DNA of 58,856 nucleotides from a virus (IMGVR_UViG_3300033183_000442:1-58856), one strand, 5' to 3'; positions 48,350 to 57,833 are shown, counted from the first letter of the stretch. Translations and numbers: made by a program. The notes: generated by a model from the sequence alone, not told the origin.

Positions 48350-50711
48350 TACGAAAACCCAACTCCGCAAAGATTTAGCCGCAGGTAAGTTCCAGCAAGA
48401 GGGCAAAGGCTTTCTAAGTGATGTCGCTGATATGTACATGGATTATGCGCTGCGTTCTATGTTGGCCGAGGAGTCCGACGAGCGAGCCGCAAAAAAGGCG
48501 GCTGAGAAAGATCGTAAGACAAAGATTGCGAATTCAATCAAAGAGGCCAAAGCCAAGGAGGCACAGGCTCGGGATTATCAACGCAAAGCCACAAATCTGC
48601 TCAGAGATGTTGGTTTTTCGGAGCAGTTAGACAACCCAAACTTCATGAAAGTGGCCATGGAGCAAATCTATGCTGCAGAGGGAAATTACAATTCAGCTCT
48701 GACCCGTATGGAAACGCTTAAATCTGATGGTCGCTTAAAGGTATTGGGGCCGATGCAAGGACCAGCCATACCGGGACGCCCGGAAAGCCTCGATATAGCA
48801 ACCGCATCCACATCAAGAGCGATTGATGCAGAGTTAGCGGATACAGGAACATCTGAAACTGCTGAAACTATTTTGGCAATGACAGATGGTCAGCCTGGTC
48901 AGCAGAACTTCAAGAATGCGCTTGAAGAACAAATGGCTGGGATCATGGAGGCTCAAACGCCTGTATCTGAGGTTAGTGGTTTCCGTTCTGAATTACGCAG
49001 TTCGGAGAGTTCTGGTGATCCAACAGCAGTTGATTTCAACAAAGAGGACGGCAAAGACCATGCTGGCTTGTATCAGTTTGGCCAAGACCGCTTGAACGAA
49101 ATCAATAATGCGCTGGGTACCAACTACACAGTCGAAGACATCAAGGCAGGAAATGTTAGCGAAAATGAACAAGAACGCCTTGCTGACTGGCATTTCGCAG
49201 ACATCGACAAGTTCATCGAAGACAAAGGTCTCGATAAGTTCATTGGGACTGAGATTAACGGTGCAACCGTAACTCGGGCAGGGATGGCAGCAGTTGCTCA
49301 CCTAGGCGGAAAAGGTGGTTTAGAGCAGTTCTTATTGACGGACGGGGCTGTAGACCCTTCAGACGGGCGTACAAAGCTGTCTGACTACATGAAACGCTTT
49401 GAGCAATCGCAGTACACAGAAACTCAAATGGACGAATTGGGGTTAGACCCGAACCAGCAGGGGCTGATGATTGCGCCAATTACGCCGCCCGATACAAGTA
49501 CGGAATACATGAAGGGTCTAAACTCAGTGAACGAAATCATTGGGCGTAAGGCACAGGTCCTCGCTGATCCTAAGTTACCTGTGAAAAAACAGAATGATTT
49601 AATCGAGCGTTTAGACAAAGCTATGGCTGAGATGATCGCTCAAAAAGAAGCAGACGCAGCCAAAAATCAAGAACCTCAACTTTATGGGTTACGCAATAAA
49701 GACGGTAAGATTGTTGCGGGACAGCTAATTCGAGGCATCCGAGTTGATGGTGGGATAAAGCGGTCAGGTGATAACACAGTAATGGAAGGCGATTTCGTCT
49801 ACATACCCGAAGACAGTGTCGAAAGCGTAATCAAATACAACAACGACACAGTTGAGCAAATCACAGTGCAGATGGCCTCAGACGCCAACTTGGCTCGGGA
49901 CATTGTGGACCTAAGAGACATCATTGTTCAGAACCCAGCAATTACTAACCGATTTGCTGTCGGAGCGTCACAAGTATCGACATTCCTTAAGGAGGGCGTA
50001 TCGGCGGTTGCTAGTCTGATGGAGGAGGACCAAGAGTACAGCTATGAGCAAGCTGTTGGTCTCCTTGATCGCATAGAAGATTTGACGCCTCAACGTCGAG
50101 AAGCAGAGATGCTCAAGCTGCGGGTCGCTTATGGTTTAGCCCGTCTACAAGGCTCAAGCGGAATGTCTTTGTCGGATAAAGAATTGAAGGCACAGTTGGA
50201 CAGCGTTCTGGCGAATGGCGACCCAGCTAAGGCACTTTCATTATTGAACCGTCAGTTGAAGTCATTGGTAGAAAGTTCTGAAACTACTAGAAAAACTCGG
50301 GTTAGCGGCTTCTTCGATCCAGAGGGTGCCGGGGATGTATTTGGTAACGCAATTTGGAACCAATCCATGGATGATTACATCCGAGGTGAAATTGGCGAAG
50401 ATCGTTTGCAATCATACGATGATGCCTTAGCAGGTAACACTGATTACAATCTACCACCAGCAGCGGCAGACCCCGTAGAGGACCCAGTAAAAGCCATCGA
50501 AGATTGGTCAAATGGTAGTGTAATTAATGGTATCGCATCAAAATCGCTTATGGCCGCACAAGTTGAGCGCATTCGCAACGCTGAAGGGTTAGGCGACAAC
50601 AAAGCACAATTGGTTGAGGAGTTGTATGAGGCACTTCTGGCTGACTTCCGCAAAGCAGGATTTGAGCAGCTAACCATGCAATCACTGAAAAACATATTGG
50701 AGCCGAATTAA
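48336..50711 (+). CDS. Internal virion protein with transglycosylase-like domain
   Basis: A 791-residue protein. The N-terminus is charged and helical (about 20-110). At about 208-345 is a muralytic-type module: ELRSSESSGDPTAVDF with a probable catalytic glutamate, then HAGLYQFGQDRLNEI (the GxYQF motif of lytic transglycosylase/lysozyme-like domains) and TRAGMAAVAHLGGKGG. The remainder is long and helical. T7 gp16 similarly combines a transglycosylase with a channel protein ejected into the cell; this is the likely functional counterpart. It overlaps both neighbours by a few nt. Confidence 0.78.
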   Translation: MPYSDTKTQLRKDLAAGKFQQEGKGFLSDVADMYMDYALRSMLAEESDERAAKKAAEKDRKTKIANSIKEAKAKEAQARDYQRKATNLLRDVGFSEQLDNPNFMKVAMEQIYAAEGNYNSALTRMETLKSDGRLKVLGPMQGPAIPGRPESLDIATASTSRAIDAELADTGTSETAETILAMTDGQPGQQNFKNALEEQMAGIMEAQTPVSEVSGFRSELRSSESSGDPTAVDFNKEDGKDHAGLYQFGQDRLNEINNALGTNYTVEDIKAGNVSENEQERLADWHFADIDKFIEDKGLDKFIGTEINGATVTRAGMAAVAHLGGKGGLEQFLLTDGAVDPSDGRTKLSDYMKRFEQSQYTETQMDELGLDPNQQGLMIAPITPPDTSTEYMKGLNSVNEIIGRKAQVLADPKLPVKKQNDLIERLDKAMAEMIAQKEADAAKNQEPQLYGLRNKDGKIVAGQLIRGIRVDGGIKRSGDNTVMEGDFVYIPEDSVESVIKYNNDTVEQITVQMASDANLARDIVDLRDIIVQNPAITNRFAVGASQVSTFLKEGVSAVASLMEEDQEYSYEQAVGLLDRIEDLTPQRREAEMLKLRVAYGLARLQGSSGMSLSDKELKAQLDSVLANGDPAKALSLLNRQLKSLVESSETTRKTRVSGFFDPEGAGDVFGNAIWNQSMDDYIRGEIGEDRLQSYDDALAGNTDYNLPPAAADPVEDPVKAIEDWSNGSVINGIASKSLMAAQVERIRNAEGLGDNKAQLVEELYEALLADFRKAGFEQLTMQSLKNILEPN

Positions 50712-53700
50712 TGGCTGAAGAGTTAAGTGAAGTTGAAAAATTTGCTCAACGTATAAATGAGCAATATGGTAGTAATATCATTGATTTAAATATTGAAACT
50801 AATGTCAATGAGAACGTTGAAGCATTGCCCGGTGGCAACATTGGTATTGATGTAACCGACGAGATCAAAGCCAGCCAACAAGCGGATCAAACTCGGGATT
50901 ATGAGTATTTTTATGGTGAAGGCCCCGAGCGTCCTGGTCTTACCACATACATGGGTGCAGCCATTGGTGCCGCCGACAACTTCATCACTGGTAATGATAC
51001 ACCAAACCAAGCCCAGCAGGATGTAGCCGCTTTCGATCAAAAACGAGCGGAGTATGAGCAGGAAGCAAGAGCGACCTATGATGCTTTGGAGGAGTATGAT
51101 CTACCCGAGCTGAAAATGCTCGGTGGTCGAATTGTTGTACCTCCCGGACTTACAGATAATGAAGTGATGGCCGACGGTAAGGTGAAAGTTAATCGCCGCA
51201 TGTACACTGATGAAAACGGTGACCTGCAGACGGCATTTATCCTTGTGCCACCACCTGACAGTTCAGCATTTGAACGCATGATCGATCAGGCGACCCGCAA
51301 CATCCTTCAGGAAACACTTGGATTGGTTGAGCGGGAGCAAGATGGTTCTCTCGATGTTAATATCCTTGAGGAAAGTGATTTTGCAGCATCAGTTCCCGAT
51401 TATGAACAGGACGGCGCCGAAGGAGTATTTACCACAATACTCACATATGGCCTTCCATCGGCGAAAGCGACGAAAGTTGGAAGTGGTATTGGTCGTACTT
51501 TAGGCATTGGCAAAAAGTCTAAGACCCTTCTGAGTGCTTCGGGAGGCGCAATTGGTGCATCATTAATTGAGGGGGTCCTATCCACCGAGGGTGATCAGGG
51601 TATGGTATTCACCCCTGATTTATTACGTTCTACATTTCCAAATAAATCTGAAGAAAGCCTGAATGATCTAGCAATTGTTTTAGATGGCTTGGTTTTAAAT
51701 GGTGTTGTGGACAGTTTGCTGGGTTTTGGTGGCCTAGTGATGGGCAAAATCGGTGACAAGACCAAGGGTGCAAGAGGGCTTGTGGACCCAACATTTGTCC
51801 GCAACGAAGCCGAACGAGCGGCGGTGCTTGGAATATTCAGGCAGATTGATCCTGATCTTGCTGATGTAGATAATCGAACCTTGGCCGAAGGTTTACGAAA
51901 CCTATCGGAGGTTTTAGATGCCAATTCCGAAGTCTTGGTGCAGATTGGACAATCGAGTGCAAAGGTCCCAGTGGACACAGTGAATGCTATCCGCAACGGT
52001 GCAGAGCAGTACGTCATTAACACATACCAAAACATGCGCCGGGATATCCCAGACTTTGATGCTTTTGTTGAGCAAAAGACAAACGACATGGTCCAACGTA
52101 CCATCAGCCTTGCTCGGGCAAATGAGGGCGCAGAAGTCTTGCGTCAATCACAGTCAGATATGCTTTCAAGCGTTGGTAAAGTGATTGATCAGGAGGTTGC
52201 GAGAGTTAACCCTGATGCGGCTTCATTGTCCGATGCGGCGGATAGTCTGGTGACACAACGCCAGCAGCAAATTGATGCAGCGCAACAAACGCAGGATGTG
52301 CAGGAAGCAACAGCGCAAGGATTTAGAGCGCAGGCTGGACGGGCGGTTTCAGATGATCCGTTCATCCAACAAATGCTCAGTGATACTGATGCTTTCAAAT
52401 TCTTTGATGAAACCAACTACATCAACAGCATCAAAGGTTTGGTCAGTGATGAGTATCTGGAAGCCTACACAGCCGCATATAAGCGGGTTGGTGAAGCTTA
52501 TGATCGTATCCCCAATGCGCCGATTGATGTGAATGCGTTCAAGAACCAGCTTTTTGATGTCTTCAACACTATTGGCTCTACAAGCCAGGTCACCGATCAA
52601 AGCAGATTTGTGATGGGCGAACTAGAGAAGGCCATAGGCAGCAAGGTAAAGCCACAGGGGGATAATCTTCTACTGGCTGATCCTAGGGGTGAGCTGGCCG
52701 GAGAATTAACGCCACAGCAATTCATTGATGCGGTAGGTGATGATCTTGGATTTGCTGATCTCTACCAGCTTAAAAAGCAACTGGGTTCCACTATTGATGG
52801 AATGGACCGAAGCCCAGTTCGGCAGAAGCTCATCGAACTTAGAGACCACATCACCTCCACAGCCGTCGATGATAATGGCAACCCAGTCGGTCAGATGGCT
52901 TACGTCATTGCCAATGGCGGTGAAGCAGGGGAATTAGCTCAGGCCGCAGATGCTTTGTTCATTCAAACGCAAAACAAGTTTGCTCAAGGGGTCGGAGTAA
53001 AGCAGCTATCAGATTTAGCCGTAGAGCCAGCCTACAAGGGCGCAAACACACCTGCACCTGACGGTGGACGTACCCGAGGCATGGTTGCAATGGACAGCCA
53101 ATCTGTGGGGCAGGTGGTGCCACAAATCATGGCAGATCGCACTGGTGCTGAGTTTGACCAATTAGCTTTCGCCCTGAGTGATAGCTTGCGCAGGGATGAA
53201 GTAGCCAAGCCGCTTTTGGATTTGTACGAAGCCCAAGCAATTGACAGGTTGTCAAAAGCACTGGCAAACAACGACCAACAGACAATCGATTTAATTGATA
53301 AAAGCTTTGATAGCTTCATCAGTGAATTAAGGCGCCTAGAAAGCCCGTTAGTTTCTCAGCTTGAGGATACGAAACGCAGAGTTTCTTCGGTTCAGAATGA
53401 ATTAGGCAGCAGGGCCTTGGCTGCAGATGAGTTTGCGAAAGAAGCTGCGATGCGCAAAGCAGCAGCCGAACAGAATATCGTAGCAAAGCTCATCGATAGT
53501 CAGGGTAGGGCGAAGTCTAGCCCAGCTATCACACTGCGAAATCTGATCAGTGGGGATAATGCAGGGAATAACGTCAAATACCTAGTAGAGCAGATCAGTA
53601 CGCTGCCACAGAGCGAACGAGAGGCGTCTATGGCTGCATTGCAGGGCACTTTGCTCATGTTGGTGCGGGATGCAGCTTACACTGCCACACCAGCCGATGT

Positions 53701-54301
53701 GAAAGGCGCTACAGTGGAGTCTTTGGCAGGGATTAACCGTCTAACCAACGAGAGAGCATCAGGCATTCTGTCAGCTACCGCTCAAGCCTTTCCTGATGAT
53801 CCATTTATGGAAGAAACATTAAGGCAGGCGCTGGGTGGTTTGAGCGATATGAGCATTGCAAGCCGCATGAAGATATCTAAGGCCGGATCTGATACGGCAG
53901 CGAACCTTGGGATCAGAGACAGCGTTTCTACGGGTATTCTGTTTGCCTTTGGATACATGAACCCGACTGCAGCAGCCGCTAGACGACTTACTGCCGCCCA
54001 AATCGAAGCAATGGAGAAGCTTGGTAAGGAACGGCAGAAGGAAATCATTACGACTGCACTGGCGGCACCAGAGGAGCTTGCTCAATTGGCGAAAGGAATT
54101 GCGGATAAGCTTGATGAAAAGACGCTGATGACATTGAAGCGAGAATTCCTGCAAGCAGCAGAGCGGACCCTTCGCTATGAGGCTAGGGTGAACCCGAAGC
54201 CAGAGGAAGACGTTGATCAGCAGACACAGAGCATGCTGGGGAATGTAGTGAATACCCTTGGACGAGGTGTAGACAACGTAGTAGATTTCTTTAGGCAATA
54301 A
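50711..54301 (+). CDS. Large internal virion (core/ejection) protein
   Basis: A 1196-residue mostly helical protein, the last gene of the late operon, coupled to the transglycosylase-like gene through TAATG. It contains two hydrophobic regions (about 235-300, LLSASGGAIGASLIEGVLST, and 305-355, VVDSLLGFGGLVMG) that could insert in membranes, and long Gln/Ala-rich helices after about 470. Size, position and composition fit the gp15/gp16-like ejection proteins that form the trans-envelope channel. No specific domain is recognised. Confidence 0.72.
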   Translation: MAEELSEVEKFAQRINEQYGSNIIDLNIETNVNENVEALPGGNIGIDVTDEIKASQQADQTRDYEYFYGEGPERPGLTTYMGAAIGAADNFITGNDTPNQAQQDVAAFDQKRAEYEQEARATYDALEEYDLPELKMLGGRIVVPPGLTDNEVMADGKVKVNRRMYTDENGDLQTAFILVPPPDSSAFERMIDQATRNILQETLGLVEREQDGSLDVNILEESDFAASVPDYEQDGAEGVFTTILTYGLPSAKATKVGSGIGRTLGIGKKSKTLLSASGGAIGASLIEGVLSTEGDQGMVFTPDLLRSTFPNKSEESLNDLAIVLDGLVLNGVVDSLLGFGGLVMGKIGDKTKGARGLVDPTFVRNEAERAAVLGIFRQIDPDLADVDNRTLAEGLRNLSEVLDANSEVLVQIGQSSAKVPVDTVNAIRNGAEQYVINTYQNMRRDIPDFDAFVEQKTNDMVQRTISLARANEGAEVLRQSQSDMLSSVGKVIDQEVARVNPDAASLSDAADSLVTQRQQQIDAAQQTQDVQEATAQGFRAQAGRAVSDDPFIQQMLSDTDAFKFFDETNYINSIKGLVSDEYLEAYTAAYKRVGEAYDRIPNAPIDVNAFKNQLFDVFNTIGSTSQVTDQSRFVMGELEKAIGSKVKPQGDNLLLADPRGELAGELTPQQFIDAVGDDLGFADLYQLKKQLGSTIDGMDRSPVRQKLIELRDHITSTAVDDNGNPVGQMAYVIANGGEAGELAQAADALFIQTQNKFAQGVGVKQLSDLAVEPAYKGANTPAPDGGRTRGMVAMDSQSVGQVVPQIMADRTGAEFDQLAFALSDSLRRDEVAKPLLDLYEAQAIDRLSKALANNDQQTIDLIDKSFDSFISELRRLESPLVSQLEDTKRRVSSVQNELGSRALAADEFAKEAAMRKAAAEQNIVAKLIDSQGRAKSSPAITLRNLISGDNAGNNVKYLVEQISTLPQSEREASMAALQGTLLMLVRDAAYTATPADVKGATVESLAGINRLTNERASGILSATAQAFPDDPFMEETLRQALGGLSDMSIASRMKISKAGSDTAANLGIRDSVSTGILFAFGYMNPTAAAARRLTAAQIEAMEKLGKERQKEIITTALAAPEELAQLAKGIADKLDEKTLMTLKREFLQAAERTLRYEARVNPKPEEDVDQQTQSMLGNVVNTLGRGVDNVVDFFRQ

Positions 54302-54303
54302 AA

Positions 54304-54331
54304 AACCTCTGTAGTAGTCGCTACAGAGGTT
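54304..54331 (+). terminator. Terminator of the late operon
   Basis: AACCTCTGTAG-tagtcg-CTACAGAGGTT, a perfect 11-bp stem, lies directly after the stop codon of the last virion gene. The T tract is poor on this strand (TCTCTT) but TTTTTT follows on the opposite strand, so it may work in both directions. Confidence 0.75.
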
Positions 54332-54937
54332 CTCTTATCCAGCGAACCGAGGAGACCAATCCCCGGAACTCGATTAAATTATTACGTTAATTTACCTGGT
54401 AACTTCAATAAAAATGCTAGCAAAATGACTTTCATATGCAAATAAGTCACATAATATTGTGCACTTATTTATGTAAATAAAGTGTTAACATATTGTTAAC
54501 ATTAACAAATAAATAAGCATAAAATATTTTACTTATTTTAACATTATTTACCTTTATTTACCCTTGTATGGTCTCATATGGCCTTATGTGACCTCAAATG
54601 ACGCTAAAAATTATTAAAAAACACTGTTAACCAGTGAAATACACCATATAGTGAGTTTTAACACTAAAATAATCAATATGTAGTGGTAGGTATTAGCTTT
54701 GATCGCAATATATTGACTATTTTATCAAAAAAAAGTCATTGACGCTCACCGTATACATACGTCAACCTTGTTGCAGTCCCGCATCCAGCGATTCGTACTA
54801 CGAAGAACAGCGGGGCTATAGCCGCCAAGTTGTGCCGATGACCAACACTGAGATGCTTGGCTAAATGTAACAGGGTTTCAGAATTAACACAGTTTACGGA
54901 ATACGAACTGAGGCCCCCCATAAAGGTAGTCGACTTT
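54332..54937. promoter_or_regulatory. AT-rich region with palindromes
   Basis: About 600 bp without a gene and much richer in A+T than the rest of the prophage. It holds TTATTTA-TG-TAAATAA (54465-54480), two TGTTAACA palindromes 11 bp apart (54483-54490 and 54494-54501) and many TTATTTAC-like words, then TTGACG/CGTCAA (54739-54775). In-phase palindromes suggest repressor sites, and AT-richness suggests an unwinding or replication region. It lies beside the last late gene and near attR. Confidence 0.5.
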
Positions 54938-55165
54938 ATGTCTAAGTATACCTCACTCGAAGCCTTGGCTGAGAGCAGTTCATTGGTTGAACAATCATAT
55001 GCCTGCGATCTCTTGGCTTCAGCACTAAAGGAAGCGGCTGAACTGGGCCGCTTTTGCATCATATATTTTCTCAGTCAGGATGAATATCAGATTGTGGATC
55101 TGACGGGCAAGATTGCCTATGAGTACGATCCGGCAACCGATATCTTGGTCTATCCGCCCCACTAG
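54938..55165 (+). CDS. Small hypothetical protein near attR
   Basis: A 75-residue protein (MSKYTSLEALAESSSLVEQS..., FCIIYFLSQDEYQIVDLTGK). AAAGGTAG precedes the ATG; upstream in-frame ATGs lack a site. The second half (IIYFLSQDEYQIVDL) resembles in sequence style the small protein at 55660 (VVCFESDHFNEYHIIY), perhaps a related fold. It is followed by a strong terminator. It could be a lysogeny or excision accessory protein, but nothing proves that. Confidence 0.6.
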   Translation: MSKYTSLEALAESSSLVEQSYACDLLASALKEAAELGRFCIIYFLSQDEYQIVDLTGKIAYEYDPATDILVYPPH

Positions 55166-55197
55166 GGGTTCTGATGAAAATTTTTTTTTGCACAAAG

Positions 55198-55233
55198 TTG
55201 GCCGGGTCCGAATCGATTCGGCCAATTTTTTTT
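55198..55233 (+). terminator. Rho-independent terminator
   Basis: TTGGCCG...CGGCCAA with eight T residues after it. The loop contains a perfect 14-bp palindrome, CCGAATCGATTCGG, as an alternative stem. It ends the 54938-55165 transcript. Confidence 0.88.
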
Positions 55234-55659
55234 GTCTTGGCGATGTCTCAGTTGTGGACAACTTTAGGAAGGAAAACATTAGTTCCCCTAATTGAGCAAA
55301 TACCCACTATATGTGGCATTTTTCACAATAAAACATGCTAAATATGCACAAAAAATAAATTCCACCTGCATATCAATAGTTTAGAACAAAACAAGAACTT
55401 TCGCCGGAATACCTCGACTATTCAAAAGGATGGTCAACCGCAAATTCTCCGCAAAATGCAAATATAGCGGTTTGCGATAGGGAATCAGTCTGATAGATTA
55501 TTGGCATCAAGGTTCACCGCCGAGCCGAGGGGCTAAAACCTATGATCTGGGACAAGGTCATTATCAAGGCGGATATTCAGCGAACCGAGTGAGAAACCGA
55601 AGGGCAGGTTGAGACTAGACCCCTCAACCACCTTCCCCAAAACGGAGACCAGGATACCG
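55234..55659. other. Gene-poor leader before the 55660 gene
   Basis: No convincing gene is seen. A hairpin GGTTGAG/CTCAACC (55607-55629) lies shortly before the TTG start and could influence its translation; another TTG at 55609 lies inside that hairpin. The AT-rich stretch 55300-55400 may hold a promoter, but no good pair of -35/-10 boxes was identified. Confidence 0.35.
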
Positions 55660-55851
55660 TTGAAAGACAATGTGCTGCAATTTTCATTTCGAGGAAATGA
55701 AGACTTCGCCGATTTCGCAGACAAAGTGAATGAGGCGTTAGAGAAAAGCGATGATGGTCCAATGAAAGTGGTGTGCTTTGAAAGCGATCACTTCAATGAA
55801 TACCACATCATTTACCAGACTAGGGAAGTGGTTCAGTGCCGTAAGGCATAG
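55660..55851 (+). CDS. Small hypothetical protein adjacent to attR
   Basis: A 63-residue protein (KDNVLQFSFRGNEDFADFAD..., MKVVCFESDHFNEYHIIYQT). The best start is TTG at 55660 with AGGA 5 nt upstream; a TTG at 55609 gives 80 residues. The gene is followed by a terminator and lies next to attR, where an excisionase is often found, but no helix-turn-helix is visible. Possible relationship to the 54938 protein is noted. Confidence 0.5.
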   Translation: MKDNVLQFSFRGNEDFADFADKVNEALEKSDDGPMKVVCFESDHFNEYHIIYQTREVVQCRKA

Positions 55852-55881
55852 CCTCAAACACCCAAGTCAGGAACAATACCG

Positions 55882-55911
55882 AAAACGGCTGCTATTTTAG
55901 TGGCCGTTTTT
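55882..55911 (+). terminator. Rho-independent terminator
   Basis: AAAACGGC-(13 nt)-GCCGTTTT followed by TGCTTTTATTT. It ends the small gene next to attR and shields the attachment region. Confidence 0.8.
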
Positions 55912-55921
55912 GCTTTTATTT

Positions 55922-55958
55922 AGGGTGGTATATTGGGGTGGTAAAAGGGGTGGTAAAG
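55922..55958. repeat. Direct repeats (putative integrase arm sites, right)
   Basis: Three units in a row: AGGGTGGTATAT (degenerate), then GGGGTGGTAAAA (55935-55946) and GGGGTGGTAAAG (55947-55958). The last two match the tandem pair at 438-461 near attL. They lie about 50 bp inside the attR core, consistent with arm-type sites of the attL-adjacent integrase. Confidence 0.7.
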
Positions 55959-56004
55959 CCTAAGTGGCTGACCTCTAAAGTAATGATATATATAGAGAAA
56001 AATT

Positions 56005-56023
56005 TTTGGAGCGGGCGATGAGA
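56005..56023. repeat. attR: 19-bp core within tRNA-Gly
   Basis: The second copy of TTTGGAGCGGGCGATGAGA. It covers the acceptor-stem 3' strand, discriminator and CCA of tRNA-Gly and part of the T-stem. The phage supplies the 3' end of the gene, so the tRNA stays intact after integration. The prophage between the cores is 55,649 bp counting one repeat. Confidence 0.92.
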
Positions 56024-56081
56024 TTCGAACTCACGACATTTACCTTGGCAAGGTAACGCTCTACCCCTGAGCTACGCCCGC
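56007..56081 (-). tRNA. tRNA-Gly (GCC)
   Basis: On the minus strand the sequence folds as acceptor GCGGGCG/CGCCCGC, D-arm GCTC...GAGC, anticodon stem TTACC/GGTAA with loop TTGCCAA (anticodon GCC), T-arm GTGAG-TTCGAAT-CTCAT, discriminator T and encoded CCA. It is the integration target, and its 3' end is duplicated at 356-374. Confidence 0.96.
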
Positions 56082-56219
56082 GTCCTTGGGTGGGTGCTGT
56101 TTATAAATAACTTCCGCCCGCTGCAAGCGAAAAACGTAACTTTGTTTCCCAACATGTCGCGGCATCTCTATTTTTTTTTGGACACCCTGTGCTAACTTGC
56201 AATTCGGGAGATTTGAAAA

Positions 56220-57389
56220 ATGAAAACACAAGTCTGTATCATCGGGGGCGGGCCCTCTGGGTTGTTGTTGGGGCAATTGTTGCACAGTATCGGTGTCGAC
56301 GCGGTTGTATTAGAGCGTCAGACACAGGAGTATGTCCTAAGTCGTATTCGGGCAGGGGTTTTGGAAGCGGGGTTTCAAAACCTAATGCGTCAGGCGGGTG
56401 TGGGTGCGCGCATGGACCGCGAAGGACATGTGCACAATGGTACCTTGATTACCTATAACAATGAACGCGTGCGCATTGATTTTAGCGCATTAACAGGCAC
56501 TTCGGTCATGGTCTATGGTCAGACCGAAGTCACCCGCGATCTATACGCCGCGCGCGCTGAAATTGGGGCCAAGACATTCCACAGTGTTGAAAATGTTGAA
56601 ATCCATGATGTTGAGGGGGATGCCCCCTATGTCACCTTTGACCAAGAAGGTGTGACGCATCACATCGAGTGCGATTTTGTTGCGGGCTGTGATGGATTTC
56701 ATGGTGTGTCGCGCCAACGCATTCCAAAAGACAAACGAAAAGAGTTTGAAAAGGAATATCCCTTCGGTTGGCTGGGCATCTTGTCACGAACACCGCCCGC
56801 GGATGAAGAGTTAATTTACGCCAATTCATCACGCGGTTTCGCCCTATGTTCCATGCGAAATGCGGAACTTAGCCGCTATTACATCCAATGCCCCATGACA
56901 GATCGGGTTGAGGATTGGAGTGATGATGCATTTTGGGATGAATTGCGCCGCCGTATTCCATCCGAAACCGCCGAGCGGTTGGTAACGGGACCCTCGATTG
57001 AAAAATCAATCGCACCCCTGCGGTCATTCGTGTGTGAACCGATGCAATGGGGGCGTTTGTTTTTATGTGGTGATGCGGCGCATATCGTTCCCCCAACAGG
57101 GGCAAAGGGGTTAAACACCGCAGCATCCGATATCCATTATTTATTCGAGGCGATGCGGGCCCATTATTTGGATCATGATGCATCTGCGATGGATCAATTC
57201 GGACCGCGTGCCTTGGCTCGTGTGTGGAAAACACAGCGCTTTTCATGGTGGATGACAACGCTATTGCATCATTTCCCAGAGCAAAGCGATTTTGATCACC
57301 ATATTCAGGCTGCTGAAATTGCGCATTTGCGCGACAATGTCGAAGCGCAGCGAGTACTGGCGAAAAACTACGTTGGGTTGCCGTACTAA
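56220..57389 (+). CDS. pobA: 4-hydroxybenzoate 3-monooxygenase
   Basis: A 389-residue flavoprotein hydroxylase that converts 4-hydroxybenzoate to protocatechuate using NADPH and O2, feeding the beta-ketoadipate pathway. It shows the FAD GxGxxG motif (IIGGGPSGLLLGQLL), the DG motif (FVAGCDGFHGVSR) and the GD motif (LFLCGDAAHIVPPTGAKGLN), and the length equals that of known PobA enzymes. It belongs to the host chromosome just right of the tRNA. No pcaQ/pobR-type regulator is seen next to it in the window. Confidence 0.93.
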   Translation: MKTQVCIIGGGPSGLLLGQLLHSIGVDAVVLERQTQEYVLSRIRAGVLEAGFQNLMRQAGVGARMDREGHVHNGTLITYNNERVRIDFSALTGTSVMVYGQTEVTRDLYAARAEIGAKTFHSVENVEIHDVEGDAPYVTFDQEGVTHHIECDFVAGCDGFHGVSRQRIPKDKRKEFEKEYPFGWLGILSRTPPADEELIYANSSRGFALCSMRNAELSRYYIQCPMTDRVEDWSDDAFWDELRRRIPSETAERLVTGPSIEKSIAPLRSFVCEPMQWGRLFLCGDAAHIVPPTGAKGLNTAASDIHYLFEAMRAHYLDHDASAMDQFGPRALARVWKTQRFSWWMTTLLHHFPEQSDFDHHIQAAEIAHLRDNVEAQRVLAKNYVGLPY

Positions 57390-57427
57390 GCGATAGGTAT
57401 CAAAATAAAATAAGCGGGTGGGGCGGT

Positions 57428-57643
57428 TTAAACGGCCCCAACCAAGTTTGCGTTCACAGGTGATGCTGCGGCTGCATCATTTGCATCCAGTTCCGTAACG
57501 ATATTCGCGATATAGGCGTCAACAAAGGATGCGCGTGAATATCCGATATCCGCAAGTTCGCGATCAGATAGCATGGCAAGTGTTTGATGTGCTGCGCTTT
57601 TGGCGCGGCTGATAACCATTGCACGATATAGCGGTCTTAGCAT
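57428..57643 (-). CDS. DUF1127 small protein
   Basis: A 71-residue protein with the DUF1127 core LSDRELADIGYSRASFVDAY after a short basic helix. AAAGGAAC precedes the ATG. In Rhodobacter and other alphaproteobacteria DUF1127 proteins are linked to stress responses, RNA turnover and small RNAs. It is transcribed away from the candidate sRNA at 57840. Confidence 0.85.
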   Translation of the reverse strand: MLRPLYRAMVISRAKSAAHQTLAMLSDRELADIGYSRASFVDAYIANIVTELDANDAAAASPVNANLVGAV

Positions 57644-57805
57644 TTTTTGTTCCTTTCTTGCTATGAGAATTAGATAGCATTGTTATCGCTAACTTACCTC
57701 ATCCAAGTTGGAATTGCAGCAATGCAGAAAATGCATAGCGCGGAGGGCATCATCACATTGTTTCGCCATAAGTAGTCAATAAATTTACAGGTCTGTAACC
57801 ACTGG

Positions 57806-57833
57806 TTGTCAAATTGATAAAATCGTGTACAAT
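57806..57833 (+). promoter_or_regulatory. Candidate promoter of an intergenic sRNA
   Basis: TTGTCA (57806-57811), 16 bp, TACAAT (57828-57833), a good sigma70-type match. The -10 lies in the palindrome TACAATTGTA, a possible operator. Confidence 0.45.

Noticed and set aside
53819-54298. 159-aa minus-strand frame opposite the last virion gene
   Set aside because: Shadow frame; the sense gene is continuous and coupled to its neighbour.
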